A stretch of 64,000 bases of DNA, from assembly GCF_901521055.1 (NCBI RefSeq), contig NZ_CABEGA010000002.1:1-64000 (forward strand), given 5' to 3'. Below the pieces are notes generated by a model, which did not search any database, was not told where the DNA came from, and saw only the letters and a program-made list of their open reading frames with translations. Below, in pieces: positions 54,599-63,671 of the stretch (the first letter of the stretch is position 1; each line of letters opens with the position of its first letter). The position numbers and the translations under genes are program-made. This DNA comes from Cellulomonas hominis. Lineage in GTDB: Bacteria; Actinomycetota; Actinomycetes; Actinomycetales; Cellulomonadaceae.

Positions 54599-56851
54599 TC
54601 ATGCCTGCGCGGGCAGCGCCTCCGGCGACTCGCCCCGGGTGGACGTGCTCACGTCGGTCAGCACCGTCGCGATCCACTCCTGCAGCTCCGCCGGCTCGTG
54701 GGCGTCCGGGTCGGGGGCGTACCGGTCGCGCTCCACGGCGCGGGCCAGCGCGGAGAGCGCCCGGTCGCCGTCGGGGGTGAGCGGGCGTCCGCGGCGCGCC
54801 AGCACCTGGTCCCGGACGGTCGCAGCGGCCTGCCGCGGGGTGTGCGCGTCGGACCAGGTGATCCCGGCGCGCTGCAACCGGTCGCGCAGGCGCCGCCACG
54901 CGAGCTCGGGGGTCAGCCGGTGCGCGGGGCCGCGACGCCGCCGCAGCGCGACCGCCCCGAGGGCCGCGGCGACGCCGGCGACCAGGAGCGCGGCGACGAC
55001 GAACGGCGCCCGGGAGGCGTCGTCGGTGGTGCCGCCGGGCAGGCCGCTCCCGGAGCTGCCGGGCGCGGTGCTGGTGCCGGCCGAGGGCACGGCGTTCGGC
55101 AGCGGGACGGCGGCGCTCGGCGAGGACGACGGGGCCGTGGCGCTGTACGGGTTGCTCCACGCGGGCGGCGGTCCGGTCTGCACGGCGGGGGTCGGCTCGA
55201 AGCGCACCCAGCCGGTGCCGGGGAAGTACAGCTCGGGCCAGGCGTGCGCGTCGGCGCCTGTCACCCGGTACACCTGGTCGGAGCCGATGTCGCCGGGGAG
55301 GAACCCGACCCCGAGCCGTGCGGGGATGCCGAGCGTGCGGGCCAGGACGGTCATCGCGGTGGCGTACTGCACGCAGTACCCGCGCCGGCTCTCCAGGAAG
55401 TCCCAGACGGCGTCGTCGGTGGTCGCGGCGTCGACGGAGGTGTCGTAGCGGAACCGCGTGCCGTCCCGGAAGTACGTCTGCAGCGCGAGCGCCTGGTCGT
55501 AGGCGGTGTCGGCGCCGGCGGTGACCTCGGCGGCCAGGGCGCGCAGGTCCTCCTCGTGCTCGGTCCCGGGCACGTCGAGGTACCCGTCGACGTCGTCGGG
55601 CAGGTCGCCGGTCGAACCGCGGAGCAGCTCGGGGCTCAGGTCCGGCACCTCGACGAGCATCTCGTACGTGGTGCCGACCTCGGTGCGGCCCCGGCCGACG
55701 ACCTCGTCGCGGGCAAGGTCGTAGCTCCAGGCCCCGTCGATGTCGACCGTGCGCGGGAAGGTGCTGACGGGCAGCCGCTGCTCCCGCAGGGCCCCGACCT
55801 CGACCCGCACGTCGGCGAGGGTGCCGCGCCCGGCGTCGGGTGCGGCGCCGACCAGCTCCGGGTCGGAGGACAGCAGCCCCTCCGGGTCCCACTCGGCGAG
55901 CTGCGCCTCGGGGTCGCGCTGCCAGGTGCGTCCGTCGAAGTCGCGGAGCGTGAACGACCGCAGGGGGCCGACGAGCGACGCCGTCGCGGTGGGCGCGTCG
56001 GTCTCGTCGTCGTCGTCGGAGCCCACGCCGTCGACGGTGTACCGGAGGACCACCTGCGACGACTGCTCCCGCAGGCTGTCCCGCAGGTCCAGGTCGTCGG
56101 CCAGCCGGACGGGGCCGACGGCGCCCGTGCCGACGTCCGGGAGCTCCAGCCACGACCACGCGGGCACCGCCGCGACGACCGGGCCGGCCGCCAGGGTGAC
56201 CACGACCAGCCCGGCGGCCGCGGTGACCACGACCGCCGCCCGGCGTGTGCCGCGCTCCCGGCTCACGGGCACCTGCGCGAGCGCGAGCAGCAGCAGGTAC
56301 AGGAAGCCGGTCGCCGCCAGCGCCCACGTGCTGCCGGGGAACCCGAGCACGACCGCGGGGGTCCACACCGCGAGGTACGCGAGCCCGGCGAGCGCCGGCA
56401 TGCCGCAGCCCACGGCGAGCAGGTCGGCCGCGAGGAACACGAGCAGCGCCGCGCCGACGAGGACGAGCTCGACCGGCGGCCACACCGGCATGGGCACCAC
56501 GGACGTCTCGATGAGCTGCGTGGCCTGGCCGAAGAGCTGGCCGGCGCGCTCGACGGTGCCGGGGCCGGGGAGCAGCGGGTTCGACCCGGGTGGCGTCGCG
56601 TACCAGGCGAGCAGCCCGTACGCGCCGGCCACGAGCCCCGCGAGGGACGGCAGCCACGTCGACCGGGTGAGGCTGCGGACGCCGCCGACGACGGCAGCCG
56701 TCCCGGCGACGGCGAGGGCCGCGTGCCACGACCAGGAGCCGCCGGCGAGCAGGCCGGAGAGCGCGCCCAGCGCCGTGCAGGTGGCGAGGGCGACCAGGGC
56801 GGTGGCGGCCGGGGACCGCCAGCCGCTGCGCAGCGCCGTCCCGGCGGTCAT
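54599..56851 (-). CDS. transglutaminase-like membrane protein (TgpA type)
   Basis: This 750-residue protein has about six N-terminal transmembrane segments (residues 15-220) and a large outer-face region. Its transglutaminase core has Cys in SRRGYCVQYATAMTVLARTLGIPARLGVGFLPG (about residue 500), His in GADAHAWPELYFPG and Asp/Glu in GWVRFEPTP. A Ser/Pro-rich stalk, a late membrane helix and a cytoplasmic DUF4129-like tail follow. The role in the MoxR-DUF58-transglutaminase operon is unknown but probably concerns cell-envelope protein processing. It is the last gene of the operon. Confidence 0.92.
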   Translation of the reverse strand: MTAGTALRSGWRSPAATALVALATCTALGALSGLLAGGSWSWHAALAVAGTAAVVGGVRSLTRSTWLPSLAGLVAGAYGLLAWYATPPGSNPLLPGPGTVERAGQLFGQATQLIETSVVPMPVWPPVELVLVGAALLVFLAADLLAVGCGMPALAGLAYLAVWTPAVVLGFPGSTWALAATGFLYLLLLALAQVPVSRERGTRRAAVVVTAAAGLVVVTLAAGPVVAAVPAWSWLELPDVGTGAVGPVRLADDLDLRDSLREQSSQVVLRYTVDGVGSDDDDETDAPTATASLVGPLRSFTLRDFDGRTWQRDPEAQLAEWDPEGLLSSDPELVGAAPDAGRGTLADVRVEVGALREQRLPVSTFPRTVDIDGAWSYDLARDEVVGRGRTEVGTTYEMLVEVPDLSPELLRGSTGDLPDDVDGYLDVPGTEHEEDLRALAAEVTAGADTAYDQALALQTYFRDGTRFRYDTSVDAATTDDAVWDFLESRRGYCVQYATAMTVLARTLGIPARLGVGFLPGDIGSDQVYRVTGADAHAWPELYFPGTGWVRFEPTPAVQTGPPPAWSNPYSATAPSSSPSAAVPLPNAVPSAGTSTAPGSSGSGLPGGTTDDASRAPFVVAALLVAGVAAALGAVALRRRRGPAHRLTPELAWRRLRDRLQRAGITWSDAHTPRQAAATVRDQVLARRGRPLTPDGDRALSALARAVERDRYAPDPDAHEPAELQEWIATVLTDVSTSTRGESPEALPAQA

Positions 56852-56864
56852 CGGCGGCCCCCGG

Positions 56865-58085
56865 TCATCGCGTGCTCCCGGTCAGCCGCCACCAGGTCTC
56901 GGCGAGGTCCTCGCCCGGGACGGCCTGGACCACGCGCCAGCCGGCCCGGCGCAGGGAGCGGGCCGTCGCGACGGCGTGCTCGTCCTGCTCGCCCCCGCGG
57001 ACGACGGCCCAGGCCGGGCGGGTCTGGCTGACGCCGGCCAGGGCGGCGCGCCCGGCGGGACCCTGCGCGCCGAGGACCGCGACGACGAGGCCGGAACCCC
57101 CGTCGGCGTCGTCGAGCCCCCGGATCTCCGCGAGCAGCGCCCGTTCGGCGGTGGCGGCGTCGGGCCGGCCGCCCAGGTCCACGGTCGCCTCCAGGAGCTG
57201 CGCGCGGCCGGGGGCCTCCATGCGCACCGCGCGCGGGTCGTCCATGGCGGCGCCGGTGAGCAGGTGCGTCGGGTGGCCCGCGGCGTGCAGCGCGACCGCG
57301 ACCGAGGCGGCGAGCGAGATGCTCCACTCCAGCGCGTCGCCGGGCACCGGCTGGTCCAGCAGCACGGTGACGGGCCGCATGCCGGCGCGCTCGTCGGAGC
57401 GCACGACGAGCTCGCCGCGCCGCGCGCTGCTGGGCCAGTGCACCCGGCGCAGGTCGTCGCCCATCCGGTAGTCGCGCAGCGCGGCGTCGTCGGACGCGGG
57501 GGACCGGGCGCCGACCACCGACCGCTCGGGCTCGGCGACCAGCAGCTCGCGGGGCACCGACAGGTCCACCACGGTCGGCCAGACGGTGACGGTCTCGCGG
57601 TCGCCCAGCGTCGCCTGCACCCGCGCGACGCCGAAGGGGTCGGTGCGGGACACCACCAGGGGGCCGAGCGCCCACCGGCCGCGGCGGGTGGCCAGCACGG
57701 GGTAGCGCAGCCGGACGGCCCGCGGCTCGCGCGCCACCGTGGCGCGCAGCGGGCGGCCCCCGGACAGCTCGACGGCCGCCTGCTCGCGCAGACGCAGGTC
57801 GGTGAGCCGGGCGCGGGAGGCGCCGTGGGCCAGCGCGACCTCGACCTCGACGTCGGCGGTGCGGCCGACGTGCACCGGGTCGGGCCGCACGGACCGGCGG
57901 GTCTGCAGCCCGCGCCCGCGGCCGGGGTCGACGACGCCGACGCCGATCAGCCCGAGGACCACGAGCAGCACGGGCAGCGTGCCGATGGTCAGGAGGTCGG
58001 TGGACCCGAACGCGGTCCCGGCCGCGCCCACGACGAGGCCGAGGACCACGAGGCCCACGCCGCGGCGGGTCGGGCGGAGCCGCAT
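56865..58085 (-). CDS. DUF58 domain protein
   Basis: This 406-residue protein has two N-terminal transmembrane helices ([20 protein letters not shown] and [23 protein letters not shown]) and a DUF58 core with [27 protein letters not shown], the family signature, in a von Willebrand A-like fold. DUF58 proteins partner MoxR ATPases. Its ATG shares one base with the moxR stop (TGATG), so it is translationally coupled. The substrate is unknown. Confidence 0.93.
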   Translation of the reverse strand: MRLRPTRRGVGLVVLGLVVGAAGTAFGSTDLLTIGTLPVLLVVLGLIGVGVVDPGRGRGLQTRRSVRPDPVHVGRTADVEVEVALAHGASRARLTDLRLREQAAVELSGGRPLRATVAREPRAVRLRYPVLATRRGRWALGPLVVSRTDPFGVARVQATLGDRETVTVWPTVVDLSVPRELLVAEPERSVVGARSPASDDAALRDYRMGDDLRRVHWPSSARRGELVVRSDERAGMRPVTVLLDQPVPGDALEWSISLAASVAVALHAAGHPTHLLTGAAMDDPRAVRMEAPGRAQLLEATVDLGGRPDAATAERALLAEIRGLDDADGGSGLVVAVLGAQGPAGRAALAGVSQTRPAWAVVRGGEQDEHAVATARSLRRAGWRVVQAVPGEDLAETWWRLTGSTR

Positions 58086-59089
58086 CAGCCCGCGGCGGTC
58101 CGGTCGCGGACCGCCGTGCGCACCGGGGCGGGGACGCCGGTGCGCGCGACGAGGTCGCCGATCACGTCCTGCGCGGTGCGACCGGACAGGCGGGACTCCG
58201 CGCTGAGGATCACGCGGTGCGCCAGCACCGGCTCCGCCAGCTGCTGGACGTCGTCCGGGAGCACGTGGTCGCGGCCGCCGACCGCCGCCAGGCCCTTGGC
58301 GGCGCGGAGCAGCTGGATCGCGGCGCGCGGGGAGGCACCGAGGCGCAGGGCCGGGTCCTCGCGGGTGCCGGAGACCAGGTCGACCACGTACTGCTTCACC
58401 GCGGGCGACGCGTAGAGCTGCCGGGTGACCGCGATCAGCCGGCCCACCTGGGCGGCGTCGGTGACGGGGGACAGGTGCGCGAGCGGGTCGGACGTCTCCT
58501 GGAGGTCGAGCATCGCCAGCTCGGCCTCCTCGCTCGGGTAGCCGACGGTCAGGCGGGCCATGAACCGGTCGCGCTGGGCCTCGGGCAGGGGGTAGGTGCC
58601 CTCCATCTCGACCGGGTTCTGGGTCGCGACGACGAGGAACGGGTGCGGCAGGGGGTAGGTCGTCCCGTCGACGGTGACCTGCGCCTCCTGCATCGACTCC
58701 AGGAGGGCGGACTGCGTCTTGGGGGAGGCGCGGTTGATCTCGTCGCCGATGACGATGTGCGAGAACACCGGCCCGGGCCGGAACTCGAACTCCTGGGTGG
58801 CCGCGCGGTAGATCGTGACGCCGGTGAGGTCGCTCGGCAGCAGGTCCGGCGTGAACTGGACCCGCCCGACGGTGCAGTCGATCGTGCGGGCGAGCGCCTT
58901 GGCGAGCGTGGTCTTGCCGACGCCGGGCACGTCCTCCAGCAGCAGGTGCCCCTCGGCGAGCAGCACGGCGACCGTGGTCCGGACCAGCTCGGGCCGGCCG
59001 GTGACGACGCGGTCGATCCCCGCGCGCATCCGGTCGGTCACGTCGATGAGCTCGTCCATCTCGGACGTGCCGGGCAGTGCTCGCGGCAT
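58085..59089 (-). CDS. MoxR family AAA+ ATPase
   Basis: This 334-residue AAA+ protein of the MoxR group has Walker [14 protein letters not shown] (about 48-60), Walker [27 protein letters not shown], sensor 1 VATQNPVE and the C-terminal helical lid [18 protein letters not shown]. MoxR proteins act as chaperones for metal or cofactor insertion or envelope stress systems together with VWA/DUF58 partners. ATG 59089 follows GAGGGGG. It is the first gene of a three-gene operon divergent from mraZ, with MraZ-like boxes upstream. Confidence 0.94.
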   Translation of the reverse strand: MPRALPGTSEMDELIDVTDRMRAGIDRVVTGRPELVRTTVAVLLAEGHLLLEDVPGVGKTTLAKALARTIDCTVGRVQFTPDLLPSDLTGVTIYRAATQEFEFRPGPVFSHIVIGDEINRASPKTQSALLESMQEAQVTVDGTTYPLPHPFLVVATQNPVEMEGTYPLPEAQRDRFMARLTVGYPSEEAELAMLDLQETSDPLAHLSPVTDAAQVGRLIAVTRQLYASPAVKQYVVDLVSGTREDPALRLGASPRAAIQLLRAAKGLAAVGGRDHVLPDDVQQLAEPVLAHRVILSAESRLSGRTAQDVIGDLVARTGVPAPVRTAVRDRTAAG

Positions 59090-59198
59090 GGGACCCCCTC
59101 GGTCGGCTGGGGGAAGCCTAAGCGGCCGGGCCGCTGCGTGGGGGGTGCTCCGGTTCCCTCCCTCCTCCACATCCCCCCACCCGGCCGGTGCGGGGCCG

Positions 59199-59214
59199 CT
59201 CCACGGTGCTCCAC
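59199..59214 (-). promoter_or_regulatory. inverted MraZ-like box pair towards moxR
   Basis: CTCCAC at 59199-59204 and 59209-59214, that is GTGGAG on the minus strand at exactly 10-bp spacing, 110 bases before the moxR start. A single CTCCAC also occurs at 59165-59170. Confidence 0.55.
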
Positions 59215-59359
59215 GGCACTCCCGGCTCCGGGGAGGCCGCAGGCGCGCCCAGGCCGGAAACCGCTGCTGACCTGCGCCGATGTGCTGCCTGCGGCGATCC
59301 GCCCCGCCGCACACCACGCTCGCGCGGTGGCGCGATCGCCCTCCGGTCCGCCCCTCGTC

Positions 59360-59375
59360 CTCCACCCCGCTCCAC
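59360..59375 (-). promoter_or_regulatory. inverted MraZ-like box pair
   Basis: CTCCAC at 59360-59365 and 59370-59375 (GTGGAG on the minus strand, 10-bp spacing), midway in the divergent region. Confidence 0.55.
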
Positions 59376-59436
59376 CGCTGCTGACCTGGGCGGACGCCTC
59401 AGAATCACCCGCCTGCCGCCGATTCCTCCGTTACAG

Positions 59437-59462
59437 GTGGAGCGAAGTGGAGTACCGTGGAG
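59437..59462 (+). promoter_or_regulatory. MraZ operator (three GTGGAG boxes)
   Basis: GTGGAG at 59437, 59447 and 59457, exact 10-bp periodicity, upstream of the mraZ start. MraZ is known to bind tandem TGGG/TGGAG-type repeats spaced 10 bp before its own operon. Autoregulation is therefore expected. Confidence 0.85.
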
Positions 59463-59512
59463 CCACTGGGTGCCGAGGGGTGCCCGGGGGCGCGGTCCGG
59501 GGGAGGTGGGAC

Positions 59513-59986
59513 GTGGGGTTCGAGCAGGCGCTGGCCGGCATCGGCGCCTCTGTGCCCTTCCTCGGGACGCACACACCGAAGCTGGACGACAAGGGGCGGC
59601 TGATCCTCCCGGCCAAGTTCCGCCCTCAGCTCGCCCAGGGCCTGGTCATGACGCGGGGCCAGGACCGCTGCCTGTTCCTGCTGCCGCTCGACGAGTTCGC
59701 GCGGATGCACGACAAGCTCCGGCAGGCCCCGGTGACCAGCAAGCAGGCGCGGGACTACCTGCGCGTGTTCCTCTCCGGCGCCTCCGACGAGGTGCCGGAC
59801 AAGCAGGGCCGCATCTCGATCCCGTCGATGCTGCGGACCTACGCCGGCCTGGACCGGGACGTCGCCGTGATCGGCGCCGGCACCCGCGTCGAGGTCTGGG
59901 ACCTGCAGGCGTGGGAGACGTACCTGGCGCAGCAGGAGGCCGGGTACGCCGAGACCGCCGAGGAGGTCTTCCCCGGCGCCTTCTGA
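59513..59986 (+). CDS. mraZ: transcriptional regulator MraZ
   Basis: MraZ is the first gene of the division and cell-wall cluster and represses it. This protein is 157 residues with two AbrB-like half domains ([22 protein letters not shown] and [25 protein letters not shown]). The usual family start is FLGTHTPK. Here the GTG with the strong GGGGGAGGTGGG ribosome binding site lies 15 residues further upstream ([15 protein letters not shown]), so a short N-terminal extension is likely; GTG 59552 is the alternative. Three operator boxes lie just upstream. Confidence 0.95.
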   Translation: MGFEQALAGIGASVPFLGTHTPKLDDKGRLILPAKFRPQLAQGLVMTRGQDRCLFLLPLDEFARMHDKLRQAPVTSKQARDYLRVFLSGASDEVPDKQGRISIPSMLRTYAGLDRDVAVIGAGTRVEVWDLQAWETYLAQQEAGYAETAEEVFPGAF

Positions 59987-60250
59987 CCGACGCACCGCAC
60001 CGCATCGACCGCACCACCCGCACCGCCCGCACCGCCCGCTGGACCCGCACGAGACGCACCACCACCGCCCGGTGAGACCTCCCCCCGGCAGCTCTGACGC
60101 ACTTCCCCGGCGTCAGAGGGCCGGTGGGGGATCTGGTCGGACGGCGGAGGGGCTGCCCGACCACCCCTGTCCAGCACGACGAGCACCACCCAGCACCCAC
60201 CGCAGCACCCACTGCACCAGCCACCGCAGCACGGCCGAGAGGAGGCCCGT
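59987..60250. other. mraZ-rsmH intergenic region
   Basis: These 264 bases contain no gene. The left part is a low-complexity CCGCACC/CCGCCCG stretch (about 59990-60060). The centre holds a strong hairpin (60081-60129) and the right part a CACC-rich stretch (60180-60235). GAGAGGAGG (60237-60245) is the rsmH ribosome binding site. Confidence 0.6.
60081..60129 (+). terminator. extended hairpin between mraZ and rsmH, possible attenuator
   Basis: CCCC-CCGGC-AG-CTCTGACGC pairs with GCGTCAGAG-G-GCCGG-T-GGGG, giving an 18-bp stem with small bulges and a 9-base loop (60101-60109). It interrupts the dcw transcript and could uncouple mraZ from the downstream genes. Confidence 0.75.
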
Positions 60251-61300
60251 ATGACCGAGCGCGACCCCGCGTCCCGGCACACGCCGGTGCTCCTGCAGCG
60301 CTGCCTGGACCTGCTCGCCCCGGCGCTCGCGGAGCCCGGCTCGGTGCTGGTCGACGCCACGCTCGGCATGGGCGGCCACACCGAGGGCGTGCTGGCGGCG
60401 ATGCCGCACGTGCGGGTGGTCGGCATCGACCGCGACCCGGAGGCCCTGCGGCTCGCGTCCGGCCGGCTGGAGCGGTTCGGCGACCGGTTCACCCCGGTGC
60501 ACGCGGTCTACGACGAGATCCCGGACGTGCTGGACGAGCTGGGGCTGCCCGGCGTGCAGGGCGTGCTGATGGACCTCGGCGTCTCGTCGCTGCAGCTGGA
60601 CGAGGCGGAGCGCGGCTTCTCCTACGCGCAGGACGCGCCGCTGGACATGCGGATGGACCCGACGCGCGGCCTGACCGCCGCGGAGGTCCTCAACTCCTAC
60701 AGCGAGGCGGACCTCACGCGGGTGCTGCGCGAGTACGGCGAGGAGCGGTTCGCCGGCCGGATCGCCCGCCGCATCGTGCAGGCGCGGGAGAAGGCGCCGG
60801 TCGAGCGGTCGGGCGAGCTGGTCGACCTCGTGCGCGCGGGCATCCCCGCGGCGGCGCGGCAGACCGGCGGCAACCCGGCGAAGCGCACGTTCCAGGCCCT
60901 GCGCATCGAGGTGAACGACGAGCTCGCGGTGCTGGCACGGGCGGTGCCCGCGGCGGTCGAGTCGCTGCTGGTCGGCGGCCGCATCGTCGTCGAGGCCTAC
61001 CAGTCGCTCGAGGACCGCCTGGTGAAGCGGGCGTTCGCCGCGGGCGCCGAGATCAGCGCCCCGCCCGGGCTGCCCGTCGTGCCGGACACCCACGAGCCGT
61101 ACCTGCGGCTGCTGACGCGGGGCGCGGAGGAGGCCGACGCGGCCGAGCTCGCCCGCAACCCGCGCTCGCAGTCCGTGCGGCTGCGCGCGGCGGAGCGGGT
61201 GCGAGCGACGCCCGAGCACCTGCGCCCCGCTGCCCCCGACGACCGACCCCGCGGCGGCCGCAGCACCCGCCCCCGTACCGGACCGAGGAGAACCGCATGA
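60251..61300 (+). CDS. rsmH: 16S rRNA (cytosine1402-N4)-methyltransferase RsmH
   Basis: This 349-residue SAM-dependent enzyme methylates C1402 of 16S rRNA. Family motifs are [61 protein letters not shown] and [14 protein letters not shown]. The C-terminus has a basic Arg/Pro-rich tail. ATG 60251 follows GAGAGGAGG. Its stop overlaps the ftsL start by 4 bases. Confidence 0.97.
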   Translation: MTERDPASRHTPVLLQRCLDLLAPALAEPGSVLVDATLGMGGHTEGVLAAMPHVRVVGIDRDPEALRLASGRLERFGDRFTPVHAVYDEIPDVLDELGLPGVQGVLMDLGVSSLQLDEAERGFSYAQDAPLDMRMDPTRGLTAAEVLNSYSEADLTRVLREYGEERFAGRIARRIVQAREKAPVERSGELVDLVRAGIPAAARQTGGNPAKRTFQALRIEVNDELAVLARAVPAAVESLLVGGRIVVEAYQSLEDRLVKRAFAAGAEISAPPGLPVVPDTHEPYLRLLTRGAEEADAAELARNPRSQSVRLRAAERVRATPEHLRPAAPDDRPRGGRSTRPRTGPRRTA

Positions 61301-61716
61301 GCGCCGAGCAGGCCGCAGCGCGGGTGCCTGCCCCGCGCGTCCGCCCCCGTCCGTCCGCCGAGCCGGCCCAGGCGCCGGCGCGCCCGCGGCTCCGGCTGGT
61401 CCGCCCGCCGGCCCAGGCCCGCACGCACGTGCCGTTCGTGGTCACGTGCATGGCGATCCTCGCGGCGGCGCTGCTGTCCGCGCTGCTGCTCAACACCCAG
61501 CTCGCGGCAGGCGCCTACGCCACGCGCACCATGGACGTGCGCCTCGCGGAGCTGGCCCGCACGGAGCAGCAGCTGTCCGCGGAGATCGACGCGAACAAGG
61601 CCCCGGCGAACCTGGCGCAGCGGGCGCGGGAGCTCGGCATGGAGCCCGCCGGCCCGACGGCCTGGCTGCGGCTGGCCGACGGCACGGTGCAGGGCGGCGC
61701 GGGAGCGGGCCAGTGA
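61297..61716 (+). CDS. ftsL: cell division protein FtsL
   Basis: This 139-residue bitopic protein has a 43-residue basic Pro/Arg cytoplasmic segment, one transmembrane helix ([22 protein letters not shown], about 46-67) and a short periplasmic coiled coil ([34 protein letters not shown]). This, with its position between rsmH and ftsI, identifies FtsL, which recruits FtsW/FtsI to the septum. It overlaps both neighbours by 4 bases. Confidence 0.9.
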   Translation: MSAEQAAARVPAPRVRPRPSAEPAQAPARPRLRLVRPPAQARTHVPFVVTCMAILAAALLSALLLNTQLAAGAYATRTMDVRLAELARTEQQLSAEIDANKAPANLAQRARELGMEPAGPTAWLRLADGTVQGGAGAGQ

Positions 61717-63599
61717 CGGCGCCGACCCGCCGGTCGAGCGGCCCGGCGCGGCCGGCCCGTCCCGGTGGCGCCGCGCGTCCCGCTGCTCGTGCCACCAGTG
61801 CCGTCCCGACGCAGCGCGGCCCGGTCGGCCCCCGCGGCCCCCGGCGTCCCGGCGGCCCGAGCGTGCGGACCCTGAACCGGCGCCGCGGCGTGCTCGTCGT
61901 GGTGGTCGCGATGCTGCTGTCCGTGTTCTCGGGCCGGCTCCTGTGGCTGCAGGGCTTCCAGGGCGACGCGATCGCCGCGGAGGCGCTCGAGGACCGGCTG
62001 ACGACCGCGCAGCTCGTCGCGGCGCGCGGCCAGATCACCGACTCCCAGGGCGAGGTGCTGGCGACCTCGGTGGACCGGTTCGACATCGTCGTCAACCAGA
62101 AGCAGGTCGCGACCTGGTCGGCGAAGGTCGACGGCGAGACGTACTCCGGCGCGGCGGGCGCGGCGCAGCTGCTGGCCCCGCTGCTGGGCGTCAACGCCGC
62201 GGAGCTGGGCGCGAAGCTCGACGGTGACGCGGGGTGGCGCAAGGTCGCGGACAACGTGCTGCCCGAGGTGTGGCAGGCGGTGAGCGAGCTGCGCATCAAC
62301 GGCATCAGCGCCGAGCAGGTCGCCCAGCGGATGTACCCGAACGGGAACCTGGCGGGCAACATCCTCGGCTGGGTGAACGGCGAGGGCGTCGGCGCGCAGG
62401 GCATCGAGGCGATGCTCGACGAGGAGCTGTCCGGCACGCCCGGCACCACGACGTACGAGCGCGGTCGCGGCGGCCAGCAGATCCCGGGCGGCTACGAGGA
62501 GTCCACGCAGGCGACGGACGGACGCAGCGTGCAGCTGACGATCAACGCCGACCTGCAGTGGAAGGCCATGCAGGCCATCGAGGCGCAGGTCGCGGCGACG
62601 GGCTCGGACTCGGGCTCGATCGTGGCCCTCGACCCGAAGACGGGCGAGATCCTCGCGATGGCCGAGTCGCGCACCGTCGACCCGAACAACCCCGGCGCGA
62701 CCACGGACCTGCTGGGCGGGTCCAGCGCGGTGTCCGACGTGTTCGAGCCCGGGTCGACCGCGAAGGTCATCACGATGGCCGCCGCGATCGAGACGGGTCT
62801 GGTCGACCCGCTGAGCCAGTTCGAGGTGCCGTACCAGTACACGACGTCGAACAACCAGACGTTCAAGGACTCGCACGAGCACAGCGGCCTGCGGCTGACC
62901 ACCACCGGCATCCTCGCGGAGTCGTCCAACACCGGCACCGTTATGATCGGCCAGAACATCCCGCAGCAGGTCCGCTACGACTACCTGTCGAAGTTCGGGT
63001 TCGGCCAGCGGACGGGCATCGAGCTGCCGAACGAGTCTCCGGGCATCCTCAAGCCGGCGGACAAGTGGGACGGCCGGTCGAAGTACGCCGTGCTGTTCGG
63101 GCAGGCCGTGTCGTCCACCGCGCTGCAGGCCACCGACGTGTTCGCGACCATCGCGAACGACGGCGTCCGGATCGCGCCGCACCTCGTCAAGGGCTGGTAC
63201 GAGCCGGACGGCACGTACACCCCGGCGGCGGCGCCCACGGCCACCCCGGTCGTGTCGCAGACCACCGCGGACACCGTGCTCACGATGATGGAGAGCGCGG
63301 TCGACGAGGGCACCGGCTCGTCGGCGAACATCCCCGGCTACCGGGTGGCCGGCAAGACCGGTACCGCGCAGTCGTGGGCGGCGGACGGCTCGCAGGGCAT
63401 CACCGCGTCCTTCATCGGCGTCGCGCCGGCCGACGACCCGGCGATCGCGCTCAGCGTCGTGCTGCACAACCCGCGGACGTCCGAGTGGGGCGGCACCGTG
63501 GCCGCGCCCGTGTTCTCGGAAGTGGCCGGCTACGCCCTCACCGAGCTCGGTGTCGCGCCCAGCGGCACGCCGCCGCAGCTGTTCCCGACCACCTGGTGA
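61713..63599 (+). CDS. ftsI: division-specific peptidoglycan transpeptidase FtsI (PBP2b/3)
   Basis: This 628-residue class B penicillin-binding protein makes septal cross-links. A 55-residue Pro/Arg/Gly-rich cytoplasmic tail precedes the transmembrane helix (GVLVVVVAMLLSVFSGRLLWL, about 59-79). The dimerisation domain begins RGQITDSQGEVLATSVDRFDI. The transpeptidase has SxxK in EPGSTAKVIT, SxN in ESSNTGTV and KTG in AGKTGTAQ. No PASTA domains are present. GTG 61713 overlaps the ftsL stop by 4 bases. Confidence 0.97.
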   Translation: MTAPTRRSSGPARPARPGGAARPAARATSAVPTQRGPVGPRGPRRPGGPSVRTLNRRRGVLVVVVAMLLSVFSGRLLWLQGFQGDAIAAEALEDRLTTAQLVAARGQITDSQGEVLATSVDRFDIVVNQKQVATWSAKVDGETYSGAAGAAQLLAPLLGVNAAELGAKLDGDAGWRKVADNVLPEVWQAVSELRINGISAEQVAQRMYPNGNLAGNILGWVNGEGVGAQGIEAMLDEELSGTPGTTTYERGRGGQQIPGGYEESTQATDGRSVQLTINADLQWKAMQAIEAQVAATGSDSGSIVALDPKTGEILAMAESRTVDPNNPGATTDLLGGSSAVSDVFEPGSTAKVITMAAAIETGLVDPLSQFEVPYQYTTSNNQTFKDSHEHSGLRLTTTGILAESSNTGTVMIGQNIPQQVRYDYLSKFGFGQRTGIELPNESPGILKPADKWDGRSKYAVLFGQAVSSTALQATDVFATIANDGVRIAPHLVKGWYEPDGTYTPAAAPTATPVVSQTTADTVLTMMESAVDEGTGSSANIPGYRVAGKTGTAQSWAADGSQGITASFIGVAPADDPAIALSVVLHNPRTSEWGGTVAAPVFSEVAGYALTELGVAPSGTPPQLFPTTW

Positions 63600-63671
63600 G
63601 GTACGCGTGAGCACCGTCCGTCACACCGTTGCGGTCGCGGGGGTCACCGACCTGCGCGGTAGATTCTCCCT

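Larger units (their letters stand above)
59090..59512. promoter_or_regulatory. moxR/mraZ divergent regulatory region
   Basis: These 423 bases hold no supportable gene. They contain three clusters of MraZ-like boxes (listed separately), a 14-base direct repeat CCGCTGCTGACCTG (59261-59274 and 59375-59388), and a GGGGGAGG ribosome binding site for mraZ (59499-59506). Confidence 0.7.
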
